The notes: generated by a model from the letters alone, not told the origin. A stretch of DNA of 64,000 bases from CAIQPS01 sp963783835 (GCA_963783835.1 CAWAOX010000015.1:434001-498000); one strand, 5' to 3'. Positions 7,712 to 16,406 are shown, counted from the first letter of the stretch. Numbers and translations: made by a program.

Positions 7712-8650
7712 TTGGATCTTCATCTCGTATTCCTCGGTACCTCAGGAGCCACTCCCACTGTCGGACAGAGGCTCGCCCGCGACCCTCATCGCCCGCGGGG
7801 GAGAGCGGATCCTCGTGGACTGCGGGGAGGGGACCCAGCGTCAGTTGATGCGCTCGGTGGGGCTGGCCCACATCGCCACGATCCTGCTGACGCACCTCCA
7901 CGGGGACCACTATCTCGGACTCCCGGGTCTGCTGAAGACGCTGAGTCTGGGGGGGAGAGAGGAGCCCCTGCAACTCTTCGGTCCCGACGGGCTCTACGAG
8001 CTCCTGCGGGAGGTGGAGAGGATCGTCGGGCGCCCGCGGTTTCCCTTCCTGGTCGAGGAGGCCCGCCCCGGTGCGGTCTTGGAGACGCCCGAGTATCGTA
8101 CTGAAGACCGCCCGGACCGAGCACGGCCTGCCCGGTCTCGCATGGTGCCTCGAGGAGAGATCGCGTCTGGGGCTGTTCCATCCCGACCGGGCGGTGGAGC
8201 TGGGCGTCACGCCGGGCCCCGATTTCGGCAGGCTGCAACGGGGGGAGACCATAGTCACGAGCGGCGGGGCTGACCGTGTGCCCCGGTGACGTGATGGACG
8301 AGGCGCGCCCCGGCAGGAAGGTAGTCATAACGGGCGACACGCGCCCGACCGAAGCCGTTATCCAGCTGGCATCCGGCGCGTCGGTGCTGGTCCACGATTC
8401 CACGTTCGCCGAGTCGGAGAGAGAGCGGGCGCTCGAGACCGGGCACTCCACTGCCAGAGAGGCCGCGGAAGTGGCTCGGGCCGCCACGTGGACACGTCTG
8501 GTACTCACGCACTTCAGCTCGCGTCACAGTTGGCGCGAGCTACGCGACGAAGCCAGACAGGTGTTTCCCAGCGCACTGCTTCCTCGCGATCTCGACGTAC
8601 TCGTCGTACCGTATCCGGATAGGGGCACGGCGCGGCTCGAACGGGTATAA
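7712..8650 (+). pseudogene. rnz: Ribonuclease Z with three apparent frameshifts
   Basis: RNase Z (ELAC1-type metallo-beta-lactamase) trims tRNA 3' ends. All parts of the protein are present but in shifting frames. TTG 7712 starts MDLHLVFLGTSGATPT. After about 7763 the frame moves, giving DCGEGTQRQ and LLTHLHGDHYLG, the HxHxDH metal motif. Near 8097 it moves again (KTARTEHGLPG). Near 8275 it moves a third time, giving VVITGDTRP and LTHFSSRH. Each break is fixed by dropping one base; the repaired protein would be 311 residues, the normal length. Key residues all survive, so base-calling errors are more likely than decay. The gene sits just upstream of tRNA-Arg. Confidence 0.8.
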
Positions 8651-8651
8651 T
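8646..8651 (+). promoter_or_regulatory. -10 box TATAAT upstream of tRNA-Arg
   Basis: A perfect TATAAT overlaps the rnz stop codon, about 56 bases before the mature tRNA 5' end. No clear -35 is seen. Confidence 0.5.
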
Positions 8652-8707
8652 GGCGCGTCGCCGGCCGTGGTACGCCCTCAGCCCGCAGTCGGCCGGCTAC
8701 CCATCGC

Positions 8708-8780
8708 GCCCACGTAGCTCAGGGGATAGAGCACTGGCCTCCGGAGCCAGGTGTCGCAGGTTCGAATCCTGCCGTGGGCA
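8708..8780 (+). tRNA. tRNA-Arg (anticodon CCG)
   Basis: A full cloverleaf of 73 bases. Acceptor arms GCCCACG and CGTGGGC pair perfectly and discriminator A follows. The D-loop has TAGCTCAGGGGATAGAGC, the anticodon stem CTGGC/GCCAG encloses CTCCGGA with CCG in the centre, and the T-arm reads CAGGTTCGAATCCTG. The 3' CCA is not encoded. It decodes CGG arginine codons, which suit a GC-rich genome. Confidence 0.95.
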
Positions 8781-8792
8781 TACCCCCGCCGA

Positions 8793-9527
8793 TCAGGCCT
8801 CGAGTTGCAGTTCAGTCTCCACCTGATCGAAAGAGATACACCGAACGGGGAGTAGGTCCCAGCCAAATACCTGTGTTACGGCGCGTATATACGCATCTTT
8901 GACCTGTGCCATTCCCACTGTCGCGCCGGTAAGTCGCTCGATGCTTGTCTGGTGGAGTTGAGGCTCGCCGCAGGAGACGATCGAGTCGAATAGCGACAAG
9001 TCGATGCTCACATTGAGCGAGGTGCCGTGGCTGCTGACCCAGCGTTGGCAACGAAGCCCGACCGACGAGACTTTGTCTCCGGCCGCGTAGACGCCAGGCC
9101 GCCCCTGGCGCCGTTCCCCGTGGATCCCGAACGCCTCGAGCACCACGACGATCGCTTCCTCGAGATGTCTCACGTACTCGCTGAGATCTCGGCCGGGGAT
9201 GGGCACGACGGGATAGCTGATGAGCTGTCCCGGGGCGTGGAGGGTCGCCTGTCCGCCTCTTTCGGAGGTCACGATCGGGATGGCATCTGGCGTTGGCGCG
9301 GCGCAATCACGCAGATCGTGCAGACCCGCCCGGCTCCCAAGCGTGATGACGGGCTCATGCTCGAGCAAGAGCAGGACGCCCGGCAGCCGGCCCTCGGCTA
9401 CGGCCGCCCGCAAGCGGCCTTGGAGCGTTTGCAGGGGAAGGTAGGGGGCCAGCCCCAGGTCGAACACCGCGAATTGGGGCTGAGGTGGCTTGAGAGGGCG
9501 CCCCGCTATGTGAGAGACTCCTTGCAT
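8793..9527 (-). CDS. lipB: Octanoyltransferase LipB
   Basis: A 244-residue protein that moves octanoyl groups from acyl carrier protein to lipoyl domains, the first step of lipoate synthesis. The family signatures are present: HEPVITLGSRAG, a Gly-rich RGGQATLHAPGQLISYP, the lysine motif GDKVSSVGLR, and HGTSLNV followed by the active-site cysteine in SIVSCGEP. I chose the ATG at 9527 because a TATCTT box lies exactly 7 bases upstream (leaderless); an in-frame TTG at 9536 is the alternative. lipA, usually a neighbour, is not in the window. Confidence 0.92.
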   Translation of the reverse strand: MQGVSHIAGRPLKPPQPQFAVFDLGLAPYLPLQTLQGRLRAAVAEGRLPGVLLLLEHEPVITLGSRAGLHDLRDCAAPTPDAIPIVTSERGGQATLHAPGQLISYPVVPIPGRDLSEYVRHLEEAIVVVLEAFGIHGERRQGRPGVYAAGDKVSSVGLRCQRWVSSHGTSLNVSIDLSLFDSIVSCGEPQLHQTSIERLTGATVGMAQVKDAYIRAVTQVFGWDLLPVRCISFDQVETELQLEA

Positions 9528-9588
9528 AGCGGGCAAGATACCGCACGAGCGCCAAGATGACCGGCAGACAACGAGATCTGGAGGACCG

Positions 9589-9810
9589 GTGGCGAAGAAG
9601 AGATTCGATCCGCTGTGGGAGATAGTCGACGAGAAGATCGCGCTTCAGGACCAGGAGCCGGACGTCGATCTGCCCTGCCCACATTGTCATGTCTTGCTGC
9701 ACCTCGGTCCGGCCGCCTTGGTAGGGCAGCGAGTCGCGTGTGGATTGTGTGGAGGTAGTTCCGAGGTGGTCGCGGGACCCGAGGATCCCCGCCTCGAAGC
9801 GGCTGGCTAG
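9589..9810 (+). CDS. Small zinc-ribbon protein
   Basis: A 73-residue acidic protein starting at a GTG preceded by GGAGG. It has one treble-clef-like pair of knuckles, CPHCHVLL and CGLCGG, 20 or so residues apart, enough to bind one zinc. Nothing else is recognisable. It lies between lipB (divergent) and the NodB gene (convergent, overlapping by 4 bases at their stops). Confidence 0.6.
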   Translation: MAKKRFDPLWEIVDEKIALQDQEPDVDLPCPHCHVLLHLGPAALVGQRVACGLCGGSSEVVAGPEDPRLEAAG

Positions 9811-10907
9811 TACCGGAGCAGGGGCCGGCCCAGATCGTCTTTCGCCTCTCCCAGTCCCTCGGCGAGGTCGCGAGGGGCCGAGACGGTGGTGGGGTCGCCG
9901 TCCGAGATATACCGCAACTCGGGATGCGCCTTCAGGTTCGCTATCGCGTCGCGCAGACTGCTGCCTGTCACCGTTATGCGGGGGATATGCATGGCATTGA
10001 ACAGAGTGGAGAACGGAGAGAGCGAGACCGTGTCGCCCAGCGTGACGGCCGACGTGTACTTATAGGGTTTGCCGTTGTAGACGCCGCCGGCCAGCAGGCT
10101 TTCGTCCTCCGGATACTCTCCCGCGGGGACCGACAGACTCGTGACTCGGTAGTCGCCTCCGATCAGTCCCTCCAGGGTCGATTGCGACTCCGCCAACTCC
10201 TTCTTCACGTCCAGCGGGTCGGCTTTCTGCAGGTTCAGATTGCTGTACGTGTGGCTACCGATCTCGTATCCCCAATCCGTCAAGTTGCGTAGCTTCTCCT
10301 GCTGGCGGTCGGGCTGGCCGAAAAGCTCCTTGTCCTTGGAGGTGACGTCGATCAGGCAGTAGAACGTGGCCTTGGATGCCCAGTCGCCCGCTTCCTTGGC
10401 CGCTTGGAGCACCCCCACCGCCGATTCGGGATCGAGCGAGCCGTCATCGAGTATGCGGTACTGACCGGACGTGGAATCGTCGAATGTGAGAACTACCGGC
10501 GACATACCCGCGGGGATATCGATGTTGCCAGAGGCGAGATCTCGCAGGCTCACCGGGTGGAAGCCCTCCGACTTGAGGAACTCGATGTCCTTGGCGAGAT
10601 CCTGAGGGGTCCGGGCGTCTTTGCCTTCGTCGGCGATGTCGTGGTAGAGAAGGACCGGTACCTGTCCCAGTTCGTTCGCACCTATCGCGGCCGCTTTGTC
10701 GGCCGTCATCGGTCCTGAGAACGTGGAGGAAGTCCCACCGGAGGCGTCCACAGAACTGCCGCTGCTGCGGCTGTCGGCGGGCGCCGTGAGCTTGGGCGTG
10801 CCGGTGTCCGGACCGGATCCGCCGAACGCCAGCCCGGAGACAAGCCCTAGGAAGGCTCCTACCACAAAGGCGATTCCTAGAAAGCGAAGCACTTTGTCTC
10901 GGCGCAT
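9807..10907 (-). CDS. Polysaccharide deacetylase (NodB family), membrane-anchored
   Basis: A 366-residue protein with an N-terminal signal anchor (FLGIAFVVGAFLGLVSGLAF), a Ser/Thr/Gly-rich linker, then a NodB domain. Visible signatures are VPVLLYHDI near residue 85, the VVLTFDDS motif whose Asp pair acts in catalysis and metal binding, and EIGSHTYSN, the His-containing metal motif. It probably removes acetyl groups from peptidoglycan or another wall glycan outside the cell. The ATG at 10907 lies 9 bases after a minus-strand TAGACT box. It is divergent from the DUF4015 gene, with 44 bases between them. Confidence 0.85.
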   Translation of the reverse strand: MRRDKVLRFLGIAFVVGAFLGLVSGLAFGGSGPDTGTPKLTAPADSRSSGSSVDASGGTSSTFSGPMTADKAAAIGANELGQVPVLLYHDIADEGKDARTPQDLAKDIEFLKSEGFHPVSLRDLASGNIDIPAGMSPVVLTFDDSTSGQYRILDDGSLDPESAVGVLQAAKEAGDWASKATFYCLIDVTSKDKELFGQPDRQQEKLRNLTDWGYEIGSHTYSNLNLQKADPLDVKKELAESQSTLEGLIGGDYRVTSLSVPAGEYPEDESLLAGGVYNGKPYKYTSAVTLGDTVSLSPFSTLFNAMHIPRITVTGSSLRDAIANLKAHPELRYISDGDPTTVSAPRDLAEGLGEAKDDLGRPLLRY

Positions 10908-10916
10908 AGTCGGACA

Positions 10917-10922
10917 AGTCTA
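10917..10922 (-). promoter_or_regulatory. -10 box TAGACT for the deacetylase gene
   Basis: On the minus strand TAGACT ends 9 bases before the ATG at 10907, implying a leaderless or very short-leader mRNA. It is back-to-back with the rightward box at 10937. Confidence 0.45.
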
Positions 10923-10936
10923 GCAGAGCCCTCTGT

Positions 10937-10942
10937 TACAAT
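10937..10942 (+). promoter_or_regulatory. Extended -10 box TACAAT for the DUF4015 gene
   Basis: TACAAT preceded by TGT (an extended -10 pattern) ends 9 bases before the ATG at 10952. No ribosome-binding site lies between them. Confidence 0.5.
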
Positions 10943-10951
10943 ACCGGCACG

Positions 10952-12199
10952 ATGGGCCAGGCGACACAAAACGGGCGCTCTTCATATCCCACTCCGTCCC
11001 GGCGCCGCAAAGGGGCGAGGGGCAAGTTCGCATTCATCGCTCTCGCGAGCGTTATCGTCTTTGCCGGCGGCTTCATTCTCCTTTGGTCTCTCGGAAGCGT
11101 GATAGTAGGCGGCAAGGGATTCCCGTGGACCTCCACGGCGAGCGCTGCCATCTCGCCGGTGGCCCTGCAGGCTCAGGTGGATCACCCTCTGGAACCGCTC
11201 GTGGACCTCCGCGCCTTCCGCGATCTTTCGTACGTCCCCATCAAGGGCATCTACGTGACCAGCTTCGCAGCCGGGAAGTCCGGATCCCTGGCGAAGGTGC
11301 TGGCGATAGCCGATCAGACCGAGATAAACGCGTTCGTCATCGATATCAAGGACGATTACGGGAGACTGGTGTACGAGACAGATGCCCCGATGGCTAAGAG
11401 CCTCGGGCTGGTCTCTCCGCACATACCCGACATCGACGGATTGATCGCCACTCTGCGTCAGCACAACATCACCCCTATCGCGCGCCTCAGCGCCTTTCAG
11501 GACAGCGCCCTGGCCGAGGCCAGACCCGAGCTGGCGATCCAGAGCACCAAAGGAGGGCTCTGGAGAGACTTCAAGGGCCTGGCGTACACGAATCCCTACA
11601 ATCACGAGGTGTGGGAGTATCAGGTCCAGGTAGCTGAGGACGCCGCCCGTCACGGGTTCCGCGAGATACAGTTCGACTACGTCCGCTTCCCCAGCGATGG
11701 CGTGCTCGCGGAGGCCCTCTATCCGGGGGCGTATACGACCAAAGCCGACGCCATCGCCGGATTCCTCGGCTATGCACGGGAGCGGCTGGAGAAGATGGGG
11801 GTCTGGGTGTCTGCGGACGTGTTCGGCCTTAGCACCACCGTGAAGAAGGATTCCGGCATCGGCCAGCAGTTCGAGAAGATCTCCCAGAATGTGGACATCA
11901 TCTGTCCCATGGTCTACCCCTCCCATTACGACCCCGGATCGTATGGCATCGACTCGCCCAACGCCTCTCCCTACGAACTCGTGACGCGTGCCATGAAGGA
12001 CGCTAGACCGAGGTTGGCCGGGACGGGCGCCATGGCCCGGCCCTGGCTCCAGGACTTCTCCATGCGGGGCGTCACCTATGGGGTGGACCAAGTCAAGGCT
12101 CAGATCAAAGCGGCCGAAGAACTCGGCTTCAATGAGTGGCTCCTCTGGGATCCATCCCTCAACTACACCGAGGGAGCTCTGCGCAGCCAGGGGAACTAG
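10952..12199 (+). CDS. Putative glycoside hydrolase, DUF4015 family, membrane-anchored
   Basis: A 415-residue protein with a basic N-terminus (RRRKGARGK) and one membrane helix (FIALASVIVFAGGFILLW), then a TIM-barrel-like extracellular domain. Family features are VPIKGIYVTSFAAG, INAFVIDIKDDYGRLVY, HNITPIARLSAFQD, EIQFDYVRFPSDG with acidic residues on a strand end, and DIICPMVYPSHYDPG near the C-terminus. DUF4015 proteins are predicted glycosidases of unknown substrate. Pairing with a divergent NodB deacetylase suggests both act on a surface glycan. The start is fixed by the TACAAT box nearby. Confidence 0.8.
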   Translation: MGQATQNGRSSYPTPSRRRKGARGKFAFIALASVIVFAGGFILLWSLGSVIVGGKGFPWTSTASAAISPVALQAQVDHPLEPLVDLRAFRDLSYVPIKGIYVTSFAAGKSGSLAKVLAIADQTEINAFVIDIKDDYGRLVYETDAPMAKSLGLVSPHIPDIDGLIATLRQHNITPIARLSAFQDSALAEARPELAIQSTKGGLWRDFKGLAYTNPYNHEVWEYQVQVAEDAARHGFREIQFDYVRFPSDGVLAEALYPGAYTTKADAIAGFLGYARERLEKMGVWVSADVFGLSTTVKKDSGIGQQFEKISQNVDIICPMVYPSHYDPGSYGIDSPNASPYELVTRAMKDARPRLAGTGAMARPWLQDFSMRGVTYGVDQVKAQIKAAEELGFNEWLLWDPSLNYTEGALRSQGN

Positions 12200-12252
12200 G
12201 GCGAGCCTCGCTGGCGCAGAAGTAGACGGCGGGCGATCCGCCGGACGCGCCG

Positions 12253-13986
12253 CTAGTCCACCACCACCGGTACCAGCGCCTGCGCCTCCACGTCTAGCAG
12301 GCCGTCCAGCGTGAGTCGCAGCCGGGGGATAACACTCAAGGTGATGAAGCTGAGCACCATGAACGGCTCCTCGAAGTCGACCCCCAGTCCGCCGGCCGCC
12401 CGCTCGAGCGAGCGTAACTGGGCCGCGACCACGTCCACGGGCAGATCGGCCATCAGACCGGCCAGCGGGAGCGGCAGGATCTGCACCGAGTCTCCCCTGA
12501 CCACGGCCAGCCCGCCCCCCGCCGCGGCGACTGCGCGCGCCGCGGCAAGCATGTCGGCCGGTTCGGTTCCCACCACAAGGAGATGATGAGCGTCGTGGGC
12601 GATAGTGGTCGCGATCGCGCCGCTCCGCAGGCCGAGCCCGCTTACCAGGCCGCATCCCACGCGGTTCCGGCCGTCGGGCGACCCTGAGCCTGGACGGCGC
12701 TCGACGAGAGCAGCCAGGCAAATATCGTTCTCGGAATCCGCCAACAGATGGCCGCCGGCAGCCGCGACCTCGACGAACCGCTCGGCACTGACGATGGCCC
12801 GAGGCGTGAGATGGATGGCCCGGGCCCGATGCAGGCCGTCCGCTGCCGCGGGAGCAAGCGTGCGCGCATCGGACAGGTCGAGCCGAAACGGAGGCGAGGA
12901 CAGGGCGGGGGTCCCCGGTAGAGAAACGGCGAGCTTGCCGTCGTGTGCGACCACGGTCCCGGCCTGTATGACGTCGCGCGGGTGGGGAAAAGCGGGGTCC
13001 TCCACGACGAGAAGGTCGGCGCGATATCCGGGCGTCAGACTGCCCCGGTCGTGCAGCCGGTAGAGGGTGGCCGGGTTGAGCGTGGCGGCGCGAAGGGAGT
13101 CCGCCACCGACACCCCGGCGCGGCAGAGGGCGGCCACCACTCCGTCAAGGTGGTGGTGCTCGGCGAGCGCCGCCGCGTTGCGGTCGTCGGTGCACAGCGC
13201 CGTTCTTTCCGTACCGTGGCTGACGAGAAAGGGCAGGGCCCTGACCAGATCGCGGGCGGCTGAACCTTCGCGAATGAGCGTCCACATCCCCAGCCGCCGA
13301 CGCTCGAGCAACAACGCGGGGTCGGACGTCTCGTGATCGGTGATGGGCCCGGCGACCATGTACGCCGCCAACTGCCGTCCTGTGACGTCCGGGGCGTGGC
13401 CGTCGACCACCCGGTGCCCCGACAGGTCGAAGAGGCGGCCCGAAGCCTCTCCGGAGATGAGGCCCATGTAGTCCATCGCTTCGCCCATGCCGGTAACGCC
13501 ATCACGTGTGAGGAGGTCGGCGACGTCGGCGGCGTCGAGCCGGCCGGCGGCGCGCTCGAAGGGGGACGCCGGCACCGTGGTGGGGATCATGATGCGCAGA
13601 TCGAGCGGCAGACCGGGACGGGCCTCGAGATAGAAGTCGATTCCGCCCCGGCCCATCACGTTCGTTATCTCGTGAGGCTCGGACAGCGTGGTGGTGATGC
13701 CGTGCACCACAAGCGCCTCGGCGAAACGGGGAGGGGAGAGCAGCGACGTCTCGGGGTGCACGTGAGCGTCGATGAACCCCGGCAGCACGTAGGCGCCCCG
13801 AGCGTCGATGACCCTGTCGGCCTCGCCCGGGTACTCACCTATCCCGGCGATCAAGGAACCACAGACGGCTACGTCGGCCTCGAACATCTCTCCGGTGAAG
13901 GGCGAGAAGACGCGGCCTCCCTTGAGGAGGAGGGTCGGCGGGTCGAGGCCCAGAGCCACCCGGCGGCATTGTTCACGTTCGCGCAT
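12253..13986 (-). CDS. ade: Adenine deaminase
   Basis: A 577-residue amidohydrolase converting adenine to hypoxanthine and ammonia in purine salvage. Metal-binding and active-site regions are visible: GFIDAHVHPETSLLSP, TTTLSEPHEITNVMG, GMGEAMDYMG, VDGHAPDVTG, DHETSD and CTDDRNA, followed by the family's C-terminal part with IAHDAHHLLVVG. Length matches the family. The ATG at 13986 is preferred over a GTG at 13992 since a minus-strand TATTCT box ends 7 bases upstream. It has no obvious partner here and is transcribed away from the liv cluster. Confidence 0.93.
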   Translation of the reverse strand: MREREQCRRVALGLDPPTLLLKGGRVFSPFTGEMFEADVAVCGSLIAGIGEYPGEADRVIDARGAYVLPGFIDAHVHPETSLLSPPRFAEALVVHGITTTLSEPHEITNVMGRGGIDFYLEARPGLPLDLRIMIPTTVPASPFERAAGRLDAADVADLLTRDGVTGMGEAMDYMGLISGEASGRLFDLSGHRVVDGHAPDVTGRQLAAYMVAGPITDHETSDPALLLERRRLGMWTLIREGSAARDLVRALPFLVSHGTERTALCTDDRNAAALAEHHHLDGVVAALCRAGVSVADSLRAATLNPATLYRLHDRGSLTPGYRADLLVVEDPAFPHPRDVIQAGTVVAHDGKLAVSLPGTPALSSPPFRLDLSDARTLAPAAADGLHRARAIHLTPRAIVSAERFVEVAAAGGHLLADSENDICLAALVERRPGSGSPDGRNRVGCGLVSGLGLRSGAIATTIAHDAHHLLVVGTEPADMLAAARAVAAAGGGLAVVRGDSVQILPLPLAGLMADLPVDVVAAQLRSLERAAGGLGVDFEEPFMVLSFITLSVIPRLRLTLDGLLDVEAQALVPVVVD

Positions 13987-13992
13987 ATACAC

Positions 13993-13999
13993 TAGAATA
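13993..13999. promoter_or_regulatory. Overlapping divergent -10 boxes (ade / ACT-liv)
   Basis: The same bases read TATTCT on the minus strand (13999-13994), 7 bases before the ade ATG, and TAGAAT on the plus strand (13993-13998), upstream of the ACT-liv genes. The two promoters could not be occupied at once if both are real. Confidence 0.4.
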
Positions 14000-14057
14000 A
14001 CCTGCGTTCCGGCCTGGCGGACCGGGCATGAAGGTCAGCGCGTGGTTGGGGGTATTT

Positions 14058-14468
14058 GTGAGCGTTCCGCAACTCTCGGTGTTCGTCGAGAACAAGCCGG
14101 GCCATCTCGCCGACGCGCTCGGCACTCTGGCCGCGGCCGGCGTCAACGTGCAGTCATTCACCATAGCGGACACGATCGACTACGGGATTCTCCGTCTGCT
14201 CGTCGACAAGGTGGAGAGCGCGAAGCTGGCGCTGGAGCAGTCGGGATACATGGTGGCCGAGCATCCGGTGGTCTGCGCGGTGCTCCCCGACCGGCCGGGC
14301 ACGCTCGCGGCGCTCGTACGGCTGGTGTCCGAGTCGGGGCTGGACATCGAATACGTGTACCAGGGGAATCGCGATCGCCTTCTCCTGAAGACGGAGGAGT
14401 TGGAGCGCATGGAAGAACTCCTCGTCCAAGGCGGTTTCCGGGTCCTGGGCCCCGGCGACCTGGCCTGA
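14058..14468 (+). CDS. Tandem ACT-domain protein
   Basis: A 136-residue protein made of two ACT domains, starting SVPQLSVFVENKPGHLAD and, at about residue 70, VVCAVLPDRPGTLAALVR. ACT domains bind amino acids and regulate enzymes or transport. I use GTG 14058 (GGGGG just upstream) because the family usually begins right before QLSVFxENKPG; an ATG at 14028 adds ten residues. Stand-alone tandem ACT proteins are often next to phenylacetate-CoA ligase genes, and one lies at the far end of this run (19237). It may sense a branched or aromatic amino acid. Confidence 0.8.
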   Translation: MSVPQLSVFVENKPGHLADALGTLAAAGVNVQSFTIADTIDYGILRLLVDKVESAKLALEQSGYMVAEHPVVCAVLPDRPGTLAALVRLVSESGLDIEYVYQGNRDRLLLKTEELERMEELLVQGGFRVLGPGDLA

Positions 14469-14492
14469 CGGACGCGCGGGACTGCGCCAGTC

Positions 14493-15371
14493 GTGACCTT
14501 CGACCAGTTTCTCCAGTACATCTTCAGCGGTATCACGAGCGGGAGCATCTACGCACTGACCGCCATCGGGTTCACCCTGGTGTTCAGCGCTACCCATATC
14601 ATCAACTTCGCGCAGGGACAGATGGTCATGCTCGGAGGCATGCTGGGGGTGACTCTCTACAACGCCGGCCTGCCGATGTGGGCGTGCTTCCTGGGCGCCG
14701 TGGTGATGGTCGCGCTGATCAGCGTGGGGATGGAAGAAGTGGCCATTCGGCCTCTCATGAAGAAGGGCGTGCTCGCGCAGATCATCGCAACGGTCGGCGC
14801 CTCCTTCGTGCTGGAGACCGCCGCGATGCTCATCTGGGGTCGGGACGCCGTGACCATGCCCGCCTTCTCGGGCGAAGAGCCCATCAGCATCGGCAATGCG
14901 ACCATCGTCCCCCAGACCCTGTGGGTGGTGGGCCTGACCGTCGTCGTGGTCGTGGCGCTCACCCTGTTCTATCGCAAGACCCTCTTCGGCATCGCGATAC
15001 GGGCCTGCGCCGTCAACCCGGGCGCCGCCCGCCTGCAGGGCGTCTCGTACCGGCGCGTCGTTCTTTTCACCTTTGCCCTTACGGGAGGGATAGCCGCGGC
15101 CGCCGGGGTCATGATCACCCCGATCAGCTTCGTCAGCTATTCATCGGGCACGTTGTTGGGATTGAAGGGCTTTGCCGCGGCGACTCTCGGCGGGCTGGGG
15201 AACCCCCTGGGGGCTGTGGTGGGCGGGTTCGCTCTCGGGATCATCGAGGCGCTCGCCGTCGGCGTCGTCTCGGCCGGCTATAAGGATGCGATCGCCTTTG
15301 TCATCTTGTTGCTGGTCCTCTTCCTGCGGCCCGCCGGCCTTCTTGGCGCCCGGGTGGTGAGCCGCCAATGA
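14493..15371 (+). CDS. livH: Branched-chain amino acid ABC transporter permease LivH
   Basis: A 292-residue membrane protein of the LivH family. Starting near SGITSGSIYALTAIGFTLVF, it has about eight hydrophobic segments and the typical NFAQGQMVMLGGM, RACAVNPGAARLQGVS and AATLGGLGNPLGAVVGG motifs. It forms one half of the transmembrane channel with LivM. GTG start. Its stop overlaps an ATG at 15368 as ATGA, which is informative for the livM start. Confidence 0.93.
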   Translation: MTFDQFLQYIFSGITSGSIYALTAIGFTLVFSATHIINFAQGQMVMLGGMLGVTLYNAGLPMWACFLGAVVMVALISVGMEEVAIRPLMKKGVLAQIIATVGASFVLETAAMLIWGRDAVTMPAFSGEEPISIGNATIVPQTLWVVGLTVVVVVALTLFYRKTLFGIAIRACAVNPGAARLQGVSYRRVVLFTFALTGGIAAAAGVMITPISFVSYSSGTLLGLKGFAAATLGGLGNPLGAVVGGFALGIIEALAVGVVSAGYKDAIAFVILLLVLFLRPAGLLGARVVSRQ

Positions 15372-15440
15372 CGGGGCCGCGATCGCAGATGGGCGCGGTA
15401 AGCCCCGCGGAGGGCGGCGCGGCCGCGTTCCTGCGCAGGC

Positions 15441-16406
15441 ATGCTGCCTATCTGGCTCTTCGCGGCGGTCGTCATGACGATTCCCGCCTATCTCTCCAAC
15501 GACTACTACCTCTCTGTCCTTGCCTTCGCTGCCACGCGGTTCATGATGGCATTGGGGATAAGCCTGCTTCTGGGGCAGGCGGGACAGATCTCCCTTGGCC
15601 AGGCGGCCTTTGTGGGCATCGGGGCCTACGGTTCGGCCATCTTGACTACCCGGCTGGGTTTGAATCCCTGGGTAGCGATGCTCGTCGCTGCCGTTCTGGC
15701 GGCCGCCATCGCCGGGCTGGTGGGTATCCCGACTCTCAAGCTCAAAGGCTACTACCTGGCAATGGCGACGCTGGGCATCAACGAGATCATCTACATCCTG
15801 CTCGTGCAACTGAAGCCCCTCACCAACGGGACTGACGGCATCACGGGCATACCCTCGCTCGCCATAGGCGGCCTCGACCTCGGGGCTCCGCGGGCCTATC
15901 ACGTGATCGTATGGGGTGTGGCTCTGCTCATGTTCCGCTTCGCCCTCAACCTGACCCAATCGCGCGTGGGGCGCTCGTTGCGGGCCTTGCGCCTCTCCGA
16001 ACCGGCCGCGGAGTCGCTGGGGGTGGATTCGTCGTACCGCAAGGTCCAGGTGTTCGTCGTGGCCGCGGTGTTCGCAAGCATCGCCGGGAGCTTCGACGCC
16101 CACTACGTTCGTTACATCAGCCCCGAGAGCTACTCCATCACGTTCTCCATCATCCTGGTCACGGGGGTCATCATCGGGGGACTGCGGACGCTCTGGGGCG
16201 CGCTGTGGGGGACGCTTGTCATCGTGATCCTGCCCGAACTCCTGAAGCGGGTCAACGAGGACCTGACGAACCTGGTGTTCGGAGTGCTGCTGATCGCGAT
16301 CATGGTGCTGTCGGGTGGCGGGACCACGAGCATCTGGCGGCGTCTGAGGGGCTCCCGGCCCTTGCAGGGCACCGAGGAAGCGTATCGGCCGGAGTCGGAG
16401 GAGTAG
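15441..16406 (+). CDS. livM: Branched-chain amino acid ABC transporter permease LivM
   Basis: A 321-residue permease with the family motifs LGISLLLGQAGQISLGQAAFVGIGAYG, TLKLKGYYLAMATLG, and ITGVIIGGL-like segments near the end. The in-frame start is ATG 15441, which has no ribosome site and begins right inside the first membrane helix. An ATG at 15368 overlaps the livH stop (ATGA) and reads about 24 plausible residues in another frame. Removing one base near 15437 would join them. So the true start may be 15368 with a frame break, as in rnz, fmt and relA. Confidence 0.88.
   Translation: MLPIWLFAAVVMTIPAYLSNDYYLSVLAFAATRFMMALGISLLLGQAGQISLGQAAFVGIGAYGSAILTTRLGLNPWVAMLVAAVLAAAIAGLVGIPTLKLKGYYLAMATLGINEIIYILLVQLKPLTNGTDGITGIPSLAIGGLDLGAPRAYHVIVWGVALLMFRFALNLTQSRVGRSLRALRLSEPAAESLGVDSSYRKVQVFVVAAVFASIAGSFDAHYVRYISPESYSITFSIILVTGVIIGGLRTLWGALWGTLVIVILPELLKRVNEDLTNLVFGVLLIAIMVLSGGGTTSIWRRLRGSRPLQGTEEAYRPESEE

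Noticed and set aside
7712..8650. Programmed +1 frameshifting as the main explanation for rnz
   Set aside because: Three shifts in one gene at unlike sites, with no stop codon or stimulator pattern common to them; base-calling error is simpler. Kept only as an alternative.
8678..8866. Small minus-strand ORF over the tRNA-Arg gene
   Set aside because: The well-known false ORF made by tRNA sequence (contains GRIRTCDTWLRR).
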